Part shown: positions 47,301 through 55,315 of the stretch, in pieces | Layout: each line of letters begins with the position of its first letter | How positions within the stretch are numbered: the stretch's first letter is position 1 | Origin: Marinobacter sp. | GTDB lineage: Bacteria > Pseudomonadota > Gammaproteobacteria > Pseudomonadales > Oleiphilaceae | NCBI GenBank assembly: GCA_014359475.1 | Contig: JACIZI010000008.1 | Span: 62,001-126,000, forward strand | Reading direction: 5' to 3' | Length of the DNA stretch: 64,000 nucleotides | Notes under the pieces: generated by a model | The model's database searches: none | What the model was told of the DNA's origin: nothing | The model's input: only the letters and a program-made list of their open reading frames with translations | Program-made: the position numbers and the translations under genes

Positions 47301-48725
47301 TCACTGCTTATTGCCTTTACCGTTGGGCAGATTACGGTTTGTAATTGCCCAGGTGCCGTCACGAAGCTCGGCCTCCGCATGCTGGATGTTGACGAACAGG
47401 GTCTTGGGATCCTTCCCGAAATAGATGCCTGTGCCCTCGGCACCGTTAGAGTTCCAATCGAAGCATTGACCACCCTGGTTATCACCACAGGCCCATGATC
47501 CGTCACGCAGGGAGGCGAAGAGGTGGACCGCATCGGCCATGCCGTCACCGTCATGATCCGGTTCGGCGACCCAGATGTCTGAAGGTGAATTATCCTCGAC
47601 GATCCACAGCCGACCGTCCGGTCCCTGTGCCAGGTTGTCGGGATTGTTAAATCCGGTCACGAACTGATCTGTCGGCGGGTTATTCGCCGGGCCCACGGCG
47701 CTCAGATCCTCATTGGGCACATTGACGCCAGCCTGAACAAAAGTGGTGACGGTCTGCTGGTCAAGATCAATTGCCAGAACACGGTCTGAGGAAGTGGTTG
47801 CAACATACAGGGTGTTGCCGATGCGCTCCATATCCTCGGGGCGGCCGTATTCGGTGGCGTTGACATCGTCAGCGGCAACCTTGGCATCGATCTGAACCTG
47901 GGTGCGGTCCAGTGCCACCCACTCGAACATACCGGTGGCGCCTGCGGTGCCATTCCAGTTCTGGTCGGCATCGGCAATACCGATCACCTTCAAGGCATAC
48001 AGCTGACCGGAAGACAGGTCACCGTAAGTATCGGGAACAAACTTGAAAATGGAGCCCCCGTTCAGCTCGTCGATGACGTAGACCTCGCCGGCGCGGCCGA
48101 TCTCAACGCCTTCGTGACGAATGCGGCCAACTGCGGGCCGGTCCTTTACATCAATCGCGACGCTCGGGTCGTTCTTATCCAGAACGAGTTCATAAAGGCG
48201 GCCCTGGGGATCCTCCTCGGCGAACAGTACCGTGCCCCAGGGAGTCCAGCGGATGCCGTCGAGATCGCCGCCACGGGTGAATTCCGGGAATTGAGGACCG
48301 ATGGCAGGTGAGGAGGTTACACAGTCACTGGCCTGGGCAATGACTCTGGTTTCACCGGTTTGGAGGTTGTGAACGGATACGGCTCCGCAGTTGTCCACTT
48401 CATGGGTACGGTACAGGAAGCGGCCGGCCTGCTTGCCGGTCTCGTTGACCGTGTTCATGTCAGCGAGATCAGAGTAATCACGGCCTACGTCGGTGCCACC
48501 GGGGTAAATTTCATAGATGTTCAGGTCCCTTTCGTCAGTAACCTTGTATTGACGATAACCATCCGGGATGAGAAACGGTGTGTCGCCCCAGCTGGACGTC
48601 AGTTCATAGCCTGAAGCCGGAATGGGATCGAAGGCCATCGGGCCATTGACAGTTTTGCCCGCATGAGCGGAGACGCTGCCGATCGCCATGGCGATGGCCG
48701 CACCGAGAATGCCTGGTTTGTGCAT
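47301..48725 (-). CDS. PhoX-like (DUF839) secreted protein
   Basis: A 474-residue protein with a signal peptide (ILGAAIAMAIGSVSAHA). Segments such as RTHEVDNCGAVSVHNLQTGE, DLDGIRWTPWGTVLFAEEDP, YGRPEDMERIGNTLYVATTS and FNNPDNLAQGPDGRLWIVED form a beta-propeller like that of PhoX, a calcium/iron alkaline phosphatase. The first two match the family's metal-site regions, but I cannot confirm every ligand. The start at 48725 gives the signal peptide; the frame extends upstream to 48800. A palindrome at 48793 may control it. Confidence 0.8.
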   Translation of the reverse strand: MHKPGILGAAIAMAIGSVSAHAGKTVNGPMAFDPIPASGYELTSSWGDTPFLIPDGYRQYKVTDERDLNIYEIYPGGTDVGRDYSDLADMNTVNETGKQAGRFLYRTHEVDNCGAVSVHNLQTGETRVIAQASDCVTSSPAIGPQFPEFTRGGDLDGIRWTPWGTVLFAEEDPQGRLYELVLDKNDPSVAIDVKDRPAVGRIRHEGVEIGRAGEVYVIDELNGGSIFKFVPDTYGDLSSGQLYALKVIGIADADQNWNGTAGATGMFEWVALDRTQVQIDAKVAADDVNATEYGRPEDMERIGNTLYVATTSSDRVLAIDLDQQTVTTFVQAGVNVPNEDLSAVGPANNPPTDQFVTGFNNPDNLAQGPDGRLWIVEDNSPSDIWVAEPDHDGDGMADAVHLFASLRDGSWACGDNQGGQCFDWNSNGAEGTGIYFGKDPKTLFVNIQHAEAELRDGTWAITNRNLPNGKGNKQ

Positions 48726-48792
48726 GTTGAAACTCCGTCTTCTGGGTATTGGGAAGGACCGCTTTCGCTTGAAAGCCTTTACAGGATATGTG

Positions 48793-48809
48793 TGTAACAT
48801 TTCGTTACA
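48793..48809. promoter_or_regulatory. Palindrome upstream of the PhoX-like gene
   Basis: TGTAAC-ATTTC-GTTACA, a perfect 6-bp inverted repeat with a 5-nt centre, 67 bp before the start of the PhoX-like gene. It could be an operator. It is not a clear Pho box (direct repeats of CTGTCAT are missing). Confidence 0.4.
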
Positions 48810-48879
48810 GTGAAGCTAAGATTGCAAAGGAATGTTAAAGCGGTGTCAGAGGCAAGGGCAGACCGGGTTTTTGTGCCTG

Positions 48880-49908
48880 TTAACTGGTCGGCCACAACGG
48901 CGGCCATTGCCCGTGCTTCCTGATGTACTGCTCGATAGGGGCGCTGCGGTAACCGCTCTCATATCGCTGCTTCACACTGGGATGGACGAAGGTATGGTTT
49001 TTGTCCGGGGCCGGTATTTCCCGGACGAGTTTGCCCAGCAGCTTGTATTTGCCCTTGTACTCGTTGTGTTGTCCGGCCGTGGCGTGGGTCTGGGTTGGCA
49101 GGTTGTTATTGAAGACCAGGTGTTGCTTTTCCGCTTCCTTCGCCATCCAGAGCAGGGGAATGTCGGCCAGGATCCGGCCCTGCCTGTCCGGGCCGTAACC
49201 GCCACCAACGTCCGAGTGCGCACCGGCAAACCAGACCTGCTCCAGATCGGTCCCCGGCTTGGGCTCCCACAGGGTTGGCTCAAAATCCTCCCGTTGTTCA
49301 TCGAGGGAGAGCGCATGCCGCGCCACCCGGATGTTGCTGCCGATCTTGCGGTCGTAGAACAGGTCCTTGTCCTTGATCAGGCCAAAGAAGGTGAAAGGTA
49401 GCCCCAGGGCACCCACGGTGTCCCATACTCCGACGAACCGGATGGGGGTGCGCTCAGCCACGGAATGCTGGCGCTTCCACGCCATGGAGTAGTCGTCATT
49501 GGCCTTGTGGCTTTTGGTCTTGTAGAGCCTGAAAGCGCTCTCGATCAGGTAGGCGTTTTCCTTGCGCAGGATACTGCAGTTGTTGATCATCCCGCACAGG
49601 CTGCGGGCGGTGTAGGCACCCCGGCTGAAACCGAACAGGAAGATGTCATCGCCGGGCTCGTAGTTGTGTACCAGAAAGCGATAGCCATCCATCACATTCT
49701 TTTCAAGACCATAGCCCGTGGCCCCGGCGCGGATCTCATCGTGGTAGGAGCCTATGCCCCAGTCGTAGAAAACCACCTGTTCCACCCCGTTGCCATCCGC
49801 AGGCCGAATGGCCCGGGCAAACTGCAACACATTGGTGGGGAAGTCCTCGCCAATGTTCTCCTCCGGCCGGTTCCAGGTGCCGTCAAAGCAGATCGCGATG
49901 CGTTTCAT
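48880..49908 (-). CDS. DUF2235 hydrolase (Tle1-like alpha/beta hydrolase)
   Basis: A 342-residue protein starting MKRIAICFDGTWNRPEENIG, exactly the DUF2235 opening. The nucleophile elbow FGFSRGAYTARSLCGMI (GXSXG-like, GFSRG) at about 115 is the serine of the lipase-type triad, and WFAGAHSDVGGGYG holds the aspartate/histidine region. In type VI systems such proteins (Tle1) are secreted phospholipases; free-standing copies occur as well. A short remnant of another gene precedes it. No VgrG is adjacent, so secretion is uncertain. Confidence 0.85.
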   Translation of the reverse strand: MKRIAICFDGTWNRPEENIGEDFPTNVLQFARAIRPADGNGVEQVVFYDWGIGSYHDEIRAGATGYGLEKNVMDGYRFLVHNYEPGDDIFLFGFSRGAYTARSLCGMINNCSILRKENAYLIESAFRLYKTKSHKANDDYSMAWKRQHSVAERTPIRFVGVWDTVGALGLPFTFFGLIKDKDLFYDRKIGSNIRVARHALSLDEQREDFEPTLWEPKPGTDLEQVWFAGAHSDVGGGYGPDRQGRILADIPLLWMAKEAEKQHLVFNNNLPTQTHATAGQHNEYKGKYKLLGKLVREIPAPDKNHTFVHPSVKQRYESGYRSAPIEQYIRKHGQWPPLWPTS

Positions 49909-49938
49909 GGGGGTGACCTCCTGTCATCTGGTACCTGT

Positions 49939-50113
49939 TTAACGGGTCTGTGCCATGTGCAGGCCCCGTAAAGCCGAGCCAAGCAATGCGCTCCCGGGTG
50001 ACGCGGCCATTGCCAACACGATATCAGCAACAACGACTACCCCACCAGCCCCGACCATCGCCTGATCCACCGCCTGACGAGCGTAGATGACCGCTGTATC
50101 TATCGTAAAGCGG
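49939..50113 (-). pseudogene. C-terminal fragment of an unidentified gene
   Basis: On the minus strand a frame without stop reads TIDTAVIYARQAVDQAMVGA, then GGVVVVADIVLAMAASPGSA and LLGSALRGLHMAQTR before a stop at 49939. There is no good start or ribosome site; upstream the frame is closed by a stop at about 50131-50133 and the DNA changes to the group II intron fragment at 50170. It looks like the last about 58 codons of a hydrophobic protein once encoded upstream of the DUF2235 gene, whose 5' part was lost. Confidence 0.35.
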
Positions 50114-50169
50114 AATCTGGGTATTGGACTGGTTGATCAAAATTCCGGTCTCCGTACAGCCCGGGATGA

Positions 50170-50253
50170 CACCCTGTGCGGAGCCCGTCGGTCCGACGCA
50201 TCGGAGCAGGGTGTTGTGGGGGCGGGAGGCTTAGATACCCCCGGTTCCCCGAA
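50170..50253 (+). mobile_element. Group II intron 3' fragment (domains V-VI)
   Basis: The 84 nt closely match the last part of the two intron copies at 54166-54607 and 55316-56057: a CCCTGTGCGG ... GCAGGGTG stem (domain V-like), then GCTTAGATAC between GGGGGCGG- and CCCCCGG-type arms (domain VI-like), ending CGGTTCCCCGAA. It covers the last 23 bp of the HTH antitoxin-like gene. The rest of the intron is absent. Confidence 0.6.
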
Positions 50254-50476
50254 TAACCTCCGGATGGCGAAACGCAATCTCGATGAGCGCCTTTGCCGGC
50301 CCGGACGGTTTACGTCGCCCCTGCTCCCACTCCTGCAACGTACGTGGAGAATTATGGATTACCTCGGCAAACTCTCGCTGCGTGAGGCCAGTTTTGCCAC
50401 GCGCTTGCCAATCAGGAAGTGCAGGAAGGCGCTGCGGGCCAACGTCCCACCGACCAGTAATCGACCCTCGCTTCAC
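50231..50476 (-). pseudogene. NadS/HigA-like HTH antitoxin gene, shortened at both ends
   Basis: The product contains a good HTH domain: KTGLTQREFAEVI, then SPRTLQEWEQGRRKPSGPAK and ALIEIAFRHPEVIR, typical of NadS-type antitoxins, which bind their own promoter with a RelE-like toxin. The part before it (SITGRWDVGPQRLPALPDWQ) starts like the family but about 15-20 residues are missing, and the C-terminus (GTGGI) is read from the intron fragment. There is no toxin gene next to it. The start is uncertain: GTG at 50476 or TTG at 50491. Confidence 0.5.
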
Positions 50477-50489
50477 GAGTGAAGCACCC

Positions 50490-50521
50490 AAGGGAACAGA
50501 TCTGATCTGTCCCCTTTTTTT
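50490..50521 (+). terminator. Intrinsic-type terminator hairpin
   Basis: AAGGG-A-ACAGATC and GATCTGT-C-CCCTT form a stem of about 12 bp, followed on the plus strand by TTTTTTT. It sits between the hydrolase gene and the HTH gene, both on the minus strand; the T-run is on the plus strand, where no gene is visible upstream. It may be left over from a lost cassette. Confidence 0.6.
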
Positions 50522-50526
50522 GGCAT

Positions 50527-51741
50527 CTAAACCAACGCCCCATTAACAATCGCACGCAATTCCTGGCGGATCGGGTAGGTCGAGGAGGGGATCAGTTGCG
50601 TCATGAAGATCACCACCAGCTCCTCCACCGGATCGATAAAAAAGTTGGTGCTCGCCAGGCCACCCCAACCATACTCGCCGACCGATCCGTTGATTTGGGA
50701 TTTGGCCACGTCAGTCTTTACCGAAAAGCCCAGGCCGAAGCCACTCCCGGCATAAGGTGTTTCGCTGAACGCACCCACAGAGAGGCCAGGCAGGTCCTGA
50801 TTGCCGGGCAGATGATTGCGGCGCATGAATTCGAGAGTCTTTCGGCCAATAATACGCCGCCCGCCAAACTCGCCGCCCTGACAGAGTGCCTGGGCAAAGT
50901 GGAAATAATCGTCAATGGTGGAAACCAGCCCGCCGCCGCCCGATAAAAACTTGCTCTTATCCCGGAAAGGGGACGTCTGCGGATCGTCCTGCAGCTTGAA
51001 CTGATCGACAGGGTCGTACTGATAGCAGGCGGCGAAACGGTCAAGCTGATCGTCACGAACATGGAAGCCTGTGTCGGGCATGGCCAAAGGCTCAAAGATA
51101 TGCTCGCGCAGATACTCATCAAACGGCTTATCCGCCAGCAACTGCACCAGATACCCCAGCACATCCGTGCTGACCGAATAGTTCCAGGCGGTACCCGGTG
51201 AGAATTCGAGCGGCAGTTCTGCCAGACGCCCGACGAACGCTTCGAGTGTCATATGCCGATTGCCATCCAGCTTCAGCTCCCGGTAGGCGGCGTCAACATT
51301 GGTGCGGTTCATGAACCCGTAGGTCAGGCCTGACATATGGGTGAACAGGTCGCGAATGGTCATGGTGCTGGTTGCAGGGGTGGTCAGGAAACTGGGATAG
51401 ACACCGCTTTGGTAAACCCGCAGGTTCTTCCAGGCCGGAATATACTTGTGTACCGGATCATCCAGCAAAAACCGCCCCTGCTCATAGAGCTGCATCATCG
51501 CGACAGACGTAATCGGCTTGGTCATCGAATAAATGCGGAAAACCGTATCCCGGCTGACGGGCCTGTTGCGCTCCACATCCATCAGCCCCTGAGCTTTCAG
51601 ATAGGCAATTTCCCCACGCCGGGCGACCAGAGTCAGCGTGCCGGGCAATTTCCCTGGCTGGATATAGCGACGGTCAAGATGGTCTTCAATGTGAGAAAGG
51701 CGGTCCGGCGCAAGGCCGGTGACCTGTTTGGATTTCGTCAT
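50527..51741 (-). CDS. Serine hydrolase of the beta-lactamase/EstB family
   Basis: A 404-residue protein of the class C beta-lactamase-like family. [20 protein letters not shown] holds the SXXK catalytic serine and lysine (SMTK), [20 protein letters not shown] the YXN-like tyrosine (YSV), and the C-terminus [20 protein letters not shown] the third motif. No signal peptide is visible. Such enzymes are esterases or transesterases more often than antibiotic hydrolases. I chose the ATG at 51741 (MTKSKQ). Confidence 0.88.
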   Translation of the reverse strand: MTKSKQVTGLAPDRLSHIEDHLDRRYIQPGKLPGTLTLVARRGEIAYLKAQGLMDVERNRPVSRDTVFRIYSMTKPITSVAMMQLYEQGRFLLDDPVHKYIPAWKNLRVYQSGVYPSFLTTPATSTMTIRDLFTHMSGLTYGFMNRTNVDAAYRELKLDGNRHMTLEAFVGRLAELPLEFSPGTAWNYSVSTDVLGYLVQLLADKPFDEYLREHIFEPLAMPDTGFHVRDDQLDRFAACYQYDPVDQFKLQDDPQTSPFRDKSKFLSGGGGLVSTIDDYFHFAQALCQGGEFGGRRIIGRKTLEFMRRNHLPGNQDLPGLSVGAFSETPYAGSGFGLGFSVKTDVAKSQINGSVGEYGWGGLASTNFFIDPVEELVVIFMTQLIPSSTYPIRQELRAIVNGALV

Positions 51742-51780
51742 AGTGGTGGCATCTTCTTGTGTGGTTTTAACGGAATTGTG

Positions 51781-51890
51781 ACGATGCAGACGCGGCGGCA
51801 CACGGATTCCGGAATAGGGCGGCCACGTTCCTCACATTCCCTGGCGCTCTCGCCCCGGGTCAGCTGGCTGGCTTCGGGCCTGACCCCCCA
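51781..51890 (-). pseudogene. Partial duplicate of the DksA/TraR-type zinc-finger gene
   Basis: The minus strand reads [20 protein letters not shown], nearly the same as SQLTRGESATECEECGRPVP of the gene at 53733-53999. The first zinc-finger pair CXXC is broken (CEER instead of CEEC), and the second pair is missing. About 65 bp around 51805-51870 are clearly homologous. It lies 8 bp after the Rho-like gene. Confidence 0.7.
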
Positions 51891-51898
51891 GCGCGGGT

Positions 51899-52864
51899 TC
51901 AATTGGTGGGCGCGCCGGGGATGTTTTGCAGAAGCTCAGCATTTGTGGGGTACTTCTCAAGCAGCTCAACCAGTTTTTTTGTGCCCTCCAGGGGTTTGAG
52001 GCCGCCCAGCGCCCGGCGCAAAGCTCTTGCCTTGGCTAAATCTTTCGGGTCCAGCAGCAGCTCTTCACGGCGTGTGCTGCTTTTCGAGATGTCCAGCGCG
52101 GGGAAGATTCGCTGATTCGCAACCTCCCGTGACAAGACCAGTTCCATGTTGCCCGTGCCCTTGAATTCTTCAAATATAACCTGGTCCATACGGCTGCCGG
52201 TATCCACCAAAACGGTTGCCAGAATGGTGAGCGAGCCGCCATTCTCAAGGTTTCGTGCAGAGCCAAACAACCTCCGCGGGATCTCCATCGCTCGGGCATC
52301 GACCCCGCCAGACATAGTACGACCGCTGCTCTTTCGCTCCGCATTATGCACACGCGCAAGCCTGGTAAGAGAATCAATCACAATCATGACGTTGTGACCC
52401 TCGCCAGCTTGTTGGCGAGCGATATCAAGAAGCTCATCGGCAACGCGAGCATGATGAGCATAGCTTTCATCCGAAGAAGAAGCGTGTACCTCAGCCGGGA
52501 CGCTACGCTTGAAATCAGTGACCTCTTCGGGGCGCTCATCGATCAATAACGCGTAAAGTTTAATGTCGGGATACGCCTTTCCTACCGCCTGGCATATATC
52601 TTTTAAAATCGTCGATTTTCCAGACCCAGGCGGCGCAACGATCAAACCTCGCTGCCCCATGCCAATGGGCGTGATCAAATCCATCGCCCGCACCGTGAGT
52701 TTTTCTGAACCTGACTCCAAACGAATCCCCGGCGCTGGATTGATAGCCACACCGTTTAAAAAGCGTTTTTGTGGGTCAGCTTCAAGCACAGCCGCGGCCT
52801 CTTCAGCCACTGGTTTGGCGTTTTTACTTGGTTTCCGGGTTAAACCTAATGTTTTTCTCGTCAT
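51899..52864 (-). CDS. Short Rho paralogue without the N-terminal RNA-binding domain
   Basis: A 321-residue RecA-type ATPase closely resembling the C-terminal two thirds of transcription terminator Rho. GLIVAPPGSGKSTILKDICQ (Walker A), LLIDERPEEVTDFKRSV, VMIVIDSLTRLARVHN (Walker B), MSGGVDARAMEIPRRLFGSA (Q-loop region) and EEFKGTGNMELVLSREVANQ (R-loop) are all present. Normal Rho has about 420 residues; the N-terminal helical and cold-shock-like domains that bind rut RNA are replaced by about 40 lysine-rich residues. The start is the ATG at 52864. It probably still forms rings, but its RNA specificity must differ. A normal rho gene is not in this window. Confidence 0.85.
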   Translation of the reverse strand: MTRKTLGLTRKPSKNAKPVAEEAAAVLEADPQKRFLNGVAINPAPGIRLESGSEKLTVRAMDLITPIGMGQRGLIVAPPGSGKSTILKDICQAVGKAYPDIKLYALLIDERPEEVTDFKRSVPAEVHASSSDESYAHHARVADELLDIARQQAGEGHNVMIVIDSLTRLARVHNAERKSSGRTMSGGVDARAMEIPRRLFGSARNLENGGSLTILATVLVDTGSRMDQVIFEEFKGTGNMELVLSREVANQRIFPALDISKSSTRREELLLDPKDLAKARALRRALGGLKPLEGTKKLVELLEKYPTNAELLQNIPGAPTN

Positions 52865-52965
52865 TGCTGTTTGATAGCTCTTGTTTAATAAATGTTTTTC
52901 GAAATGGGCAGAGCATGCTTTATAAGCCAGGCCCGAAAACACGCGTTTTGTGAGAGCGGTTGTGC

Positions 52966-53655
52966 CTATCGTATGACGTCCCGTAAGGACTGCTCAATCT
53001 GACCACCACAGTAGCCGTTACCCCATTCCCGCCGCTGATTGTCCAGAAAAGCACCTATAGAGGGGCGGCTTTCTATGCGTTGGCAGAGGTTCGCCACTCC
53101 GGGGGCGTGGTGTTCCAAATCCCTGGCGAGCTCCGGAAAGCTGTGGACCAGGGAGCCGAACAGTGCAGCAGTCGCAATATCGGCCACCGTAAGCCTGGAG
53201 CCCAGTAAGTAGCCCGTGTCCGACTTGAGGGAATGCGCCTGGCCTGTCTTTTCAAAGATGGTCATCCAGTCGGCCAGACGATGGGTCCGGAACTCCTTCC
53301 ATGTATCCTTCTCCCACATCACCATGCCATTGTGGTTGGTGATTTCCATGAGAACATCATTGCAGTCCAGAATCACCTTCAGGGCCAGGGTCTGTTGTTC
53401 AGCTTCGTCGGGAAGAAAATGGTACGCCTTCGCCAGATGCATGAGAATGGCCGGCATCTGGGCGAACCAGAGCTGGGCCCTGCAGTCGTAAAGATACGGT
53501 GGTGCCATCCCGGGGTATTGGAGGCTCAGGTTGCTGTCAGGATAGACCTCGCTGGCATCCAGCTTCCGATAATCAGCCCGAACCTCCTCCAGCAAAAGCT
53601 GGATAAAATTACCGCGAAAGGGCAGGTCCCAATAGTAGAGTTCGTAGTCTGTCAT
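52966..53655 (-). CDS. Glutathione S-transferase family protein
   Basis: A 229-residue protein starting MTDYELYYWDLPFRGNFIQL, a thioredoxin-fold GST N-terminus with the tyrosine and arginine of the glutathione site, then PGMAPPYLYDCRAQLWFAQM. The C-terminal helical domain has LLGSRLTVADIATAALFGSL (the N-capping box of GST). The substrate is unknown. It is about 100 bp from the Rho-like gene on the same strand. Confidence 0.85.
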   Translation of the reverse strand: MTDYELYYWDLPFRGNFIQLLLEEVRADYRKLDASEVYPDSNLSLQYPGMAPPYLYDCRAQLWFAQMPAILMHLAKAYHFLPDEAEQQTLALKVILDCNDVLMEITNHNGMVMWEKDTWKEFRTHRLADWMTIFEKTGQAHSLKSDTGYLLGSRLTVADIATAALFGSLVHSFPELARDLEHHAPGVANLCQRIESRPSIGAFLDNQRREWGNGYCGGQIEQSLRDVIR

Positions 53656-53732
53656 AGCGATTAAGCTCCAGCACGAGATTTCTGCCGCCAGGAACAAAAG
53701 GGGATATCCAGACGCAGCGCCCGGGATTCAGG

Positions 53733-53999
53733 CTAGCGCAGTTGGCTGTCTTTGCTGCCACGGCGATTGATGCCGCCCGCTTGGGCTTTCTGTTTTTCCA
53801 GAGCGGCCTGGCATTCGACGCAAAGCCGGACCCCCGGAATCGCGTTGCGGCGGGCCTCCGGAACAGGGCGGCCACACTCCTCGCATTCCGTGGCGCTCTC
53901 GCCCCGCGTCAGCTGGCTACGGGCTCGCTTAACCTCATCCTCAACGCTTGCGTCGATCTGATCCTGAACCGCACCATCACGTGACCATCCACCTGCCAT
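53733..53999 (-). CDS. DksA/TraR-family C4 zinc-finger protein
   Basis: An 88-residue protein: MAGGWSRDGAVQDQIDASVE, a short coiled-coil, then ATECEECGRPVPEARRNAIP and GVRLCVECQAALEKQKA, giving CXXC and CXXC for zinc. This is the YbiI/TraR branch; full-length DksA acts in the RNA-polymerase secondary channel. The start at 53999 has GGAGG 8 bp upstream. A damaged duplicate is at 51781-51890. Confidence 0.9.
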   Translation of the reverse strand: MAGGWSRDGAVQDQIDASVEDEVKRARSQLTRGESATECEECGRPVPEARRNAIPGVRLCVECQAALEKQKAQAGGINRRGSKDSQLR

Positions 54000-54165
54000 A
54001 GCGTCCTCCGGTATTTGCCGAACCGATGTCTGGATGACTGGCTTCATAACAAGATATCACTTGAGTACTTATGCTCAAACGTTGCCTGCGACTTACCGAG
54101 GAAACATCATGCCGTCTGACAGCCAATAGCGACTTCGTCCAGGTACTTCAGCAGGGTGCCGCCGC

Positions 54166-54607
54166 CCGACGTATCGGATCTGCTCAACAAGCGATCGATT
54201 AATGACCAGTCAGGCTCCTGGTCGATCAAGCCTGGGCGCAGCCGTTGCCAGCGGTGGTTGCGAGCGAACGAGATGGACACTGATCGCGCGGATGAGGGTA
54301 ACTCCTCCGGTGATTGAGCAGAAGTCAGCAGACGGCATAGTAGCCGAATGCCCATCGTAATGGGTGGGACATGGTGAAGGCCTGAACTCGAAAATCAATG
54401 AGGAGCCTGTGCAGCTCAATGACTCCATATCCGACCGGCCCCAGGAACATTGGCGCAAAATCAGAAGCCATCATTGGGGTAAGCAGGAGGTAATCGGCCG
54501 ACTTGCTCTAAACGTTTTCGAGAAACGCCCTGTGCGGAACCGTCGGTCGGACGCATCGGTGCAGGGTGTTGTGGGGACTGGGGGTTAGATGCCCCCGGTT
54601 ACCCGAT
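54166..54607 (+). mobile_element. Group II intron, 3' fragment (copy A)
   Basis: 442 nt with high similarity to 55616-56057 of the longer copy: CCGACGTATCGG at the left, a TCAGCAGACGGCATAGTAGCC stretch like those in front of intron reverse-transcriptase genes, CGCCCTGTGCGGAACC ... GGTGCAGGGTGTT (domain V-like stem), ACTGGGGG ... CCCCCGGT (domain VI hairpin) and the 3' end TTACCCGAT. There is no reverse-transcriptase frame and no 5' end. It abuts the higA stop; the right flank TATGTGC fits the other half of an attC core site. Confidence 0.65.
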
Positions 54608-54618
54608 TATGTGCTGCT

Positions 54619-54906
54619 TCAGGCTGCAACAAGCTTCTTCACGTTGAGCTCTTTGCGATGTTGTTCGGCATGCCAGAGTTCATACTGGGACTGCTGATTC
54701 AGCCAGCTTTCTGCCGAAGTGTCGAAAGCAATAGAGAGCCGGATCGCCATTTCGGGACTGATACCTGCCTTGCCATTCAACACGGCACTCAGCGTTTTTC
54801 GGCTAACGCCCAATGCCTCTGCTGCTGCTGTGACAGAAAGGCCAAGGGGCTCAAGACAAAGCTCTCGCAGTACTTCACCCGGGTGCGGAGGGTTGTGCAT
54901 TAACAT
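54619..54906 (-). CDS. higA: HigA-family antitoxin
   Basis: A 95-residue protein: [20 protein letters not shown] is the classic HigA start, [20 protein letters not shown] the helix-turn-helix and [20 protein letters not shown] the dimer part. It neutralises HigB and represses the pair's promoter. I chose the ATG at 54906, which has GAGG 8 bp upstream and lies 10 bp after the higB stop; an ATG at 54933 gives a longer form overlapping higB. The toxin-before-antitoxin order is the hig hallmark. Confidence 0.92.
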   Translation of the reverse strand: MLMHNPPHPGEVLRELCLEPLGLSVTAAAEALGVSRKTLSAVLNGKAGISPEMAIRLSIAFDTSAESWLNQQSQYELWHAEQHRKELNVKKLVAA

Positions 54907-54916
54907 TGACGGTACC

Positions 54917-55195
54917 TCAGTGATAATCTTCATAGTTCACAATCTCGGCATCTCCGTCTTCGAATCGGAAGGTCACTCGCCAGTTACCGCTGACGGTCAC
55001 TGACCAGATTCCGGCACGATTGCCAGAGAGCTCGTGCAAGCGAAGACCGGGTAAGTCCATATCTTTGGCATTCGATGCTGCATTCAATCTACCGAGAATT
55101 AGCCGAAGCCTCTTTTCATGAGCGGCCTGAATCCCTGCAGTGCTGCCGGACTTGAAGAATTTTGCCAAGCCCTTGTGTTTGAAGCTTCGAATCAT
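54917..55195 (-). CDS. higB: HigB-family toxin (ribosome-dependent mRNA interferase)
   Basis: A 92-residue RelE-superfamily protein: [40 protein letters not shown] and [20 protein letters not shown], ending YEDYH, all typical of HigB, which cuts mRNA on the ribosome. It has its own consensus promoter (55202-55230). Followed by higA. Confidence 0.93.
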   Translation of the reverse strand: MIRSFKHKGLAKFFKSGSTAGIQAAHEKRLRLILGRLNAASNAKDMDLPGLRLHELSGNRAGIWSVTVSGNWRVTFRFEDGDAEIVNYEDYH

Positions 55196-55201
55196 TCCTT
55201 G

Positions 55202-55230
55202 AATGTACCCTGTAACGTATCAGGTGTCAA
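55202..55230 (-). promoter_or_regulatory. Promoter and operator of higBA
   Basis: On the minus strand TTGACA (55225-55230), 17 bp and TACATT (55202-55207) make a near-consensus sigma-70 promoter. The spacer (55209-55224) is CCTG-NN-ACGT-NN-CAGG, an inverted repeat filling the space between the boxes, the usual place for an antitoxin operator. HigA binding here is inferred. The distance to the higB start is only about 7 bp, so the mRNA is (nearly) leaderless. Confidence 0.75.
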
Positions 55231-55233
55231 AGC

Positions 55234-55315
55234 ACATAACGACCAAACTCACCGGCAAAATAAAGCGTAGCGAGGAACGAGCGCAGCTTTATCTTGTCCG
55301 AGTGCAGCGCCTTGT
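55234..55315 (-). repeat. Integron attC-like site 1
   Basis: Read on the minus strand: (ATTTA)ACAAGGCGCTGCACTCG at the R'' side, then GATAAAGCTGCGCTCGTTCC and TCGCTACGCTTTATTT as the variable inner hairpin (ATAAAGC...GCTTTAT), CCGGTGAGTTTGG, and GTTATGT at the R' side. This is the layout of attC sites: conserved outer parts that pair imperfectly around a palindrome. The R'' part is interrupted by the plus-strand intron; joining 55315 to 56058 restores a full core GTTAAAT. The higBA promoter begins directly after the R' side. Confidence 0.7.

Noticed and set aside
54601-54627. Complete attC site between the intron copy A and higA
   Set aside because: Only the half-core TATGTGC next to the intron end is visible; the rest was lost with the 5' part of the intron, so I do not list it as a feature.
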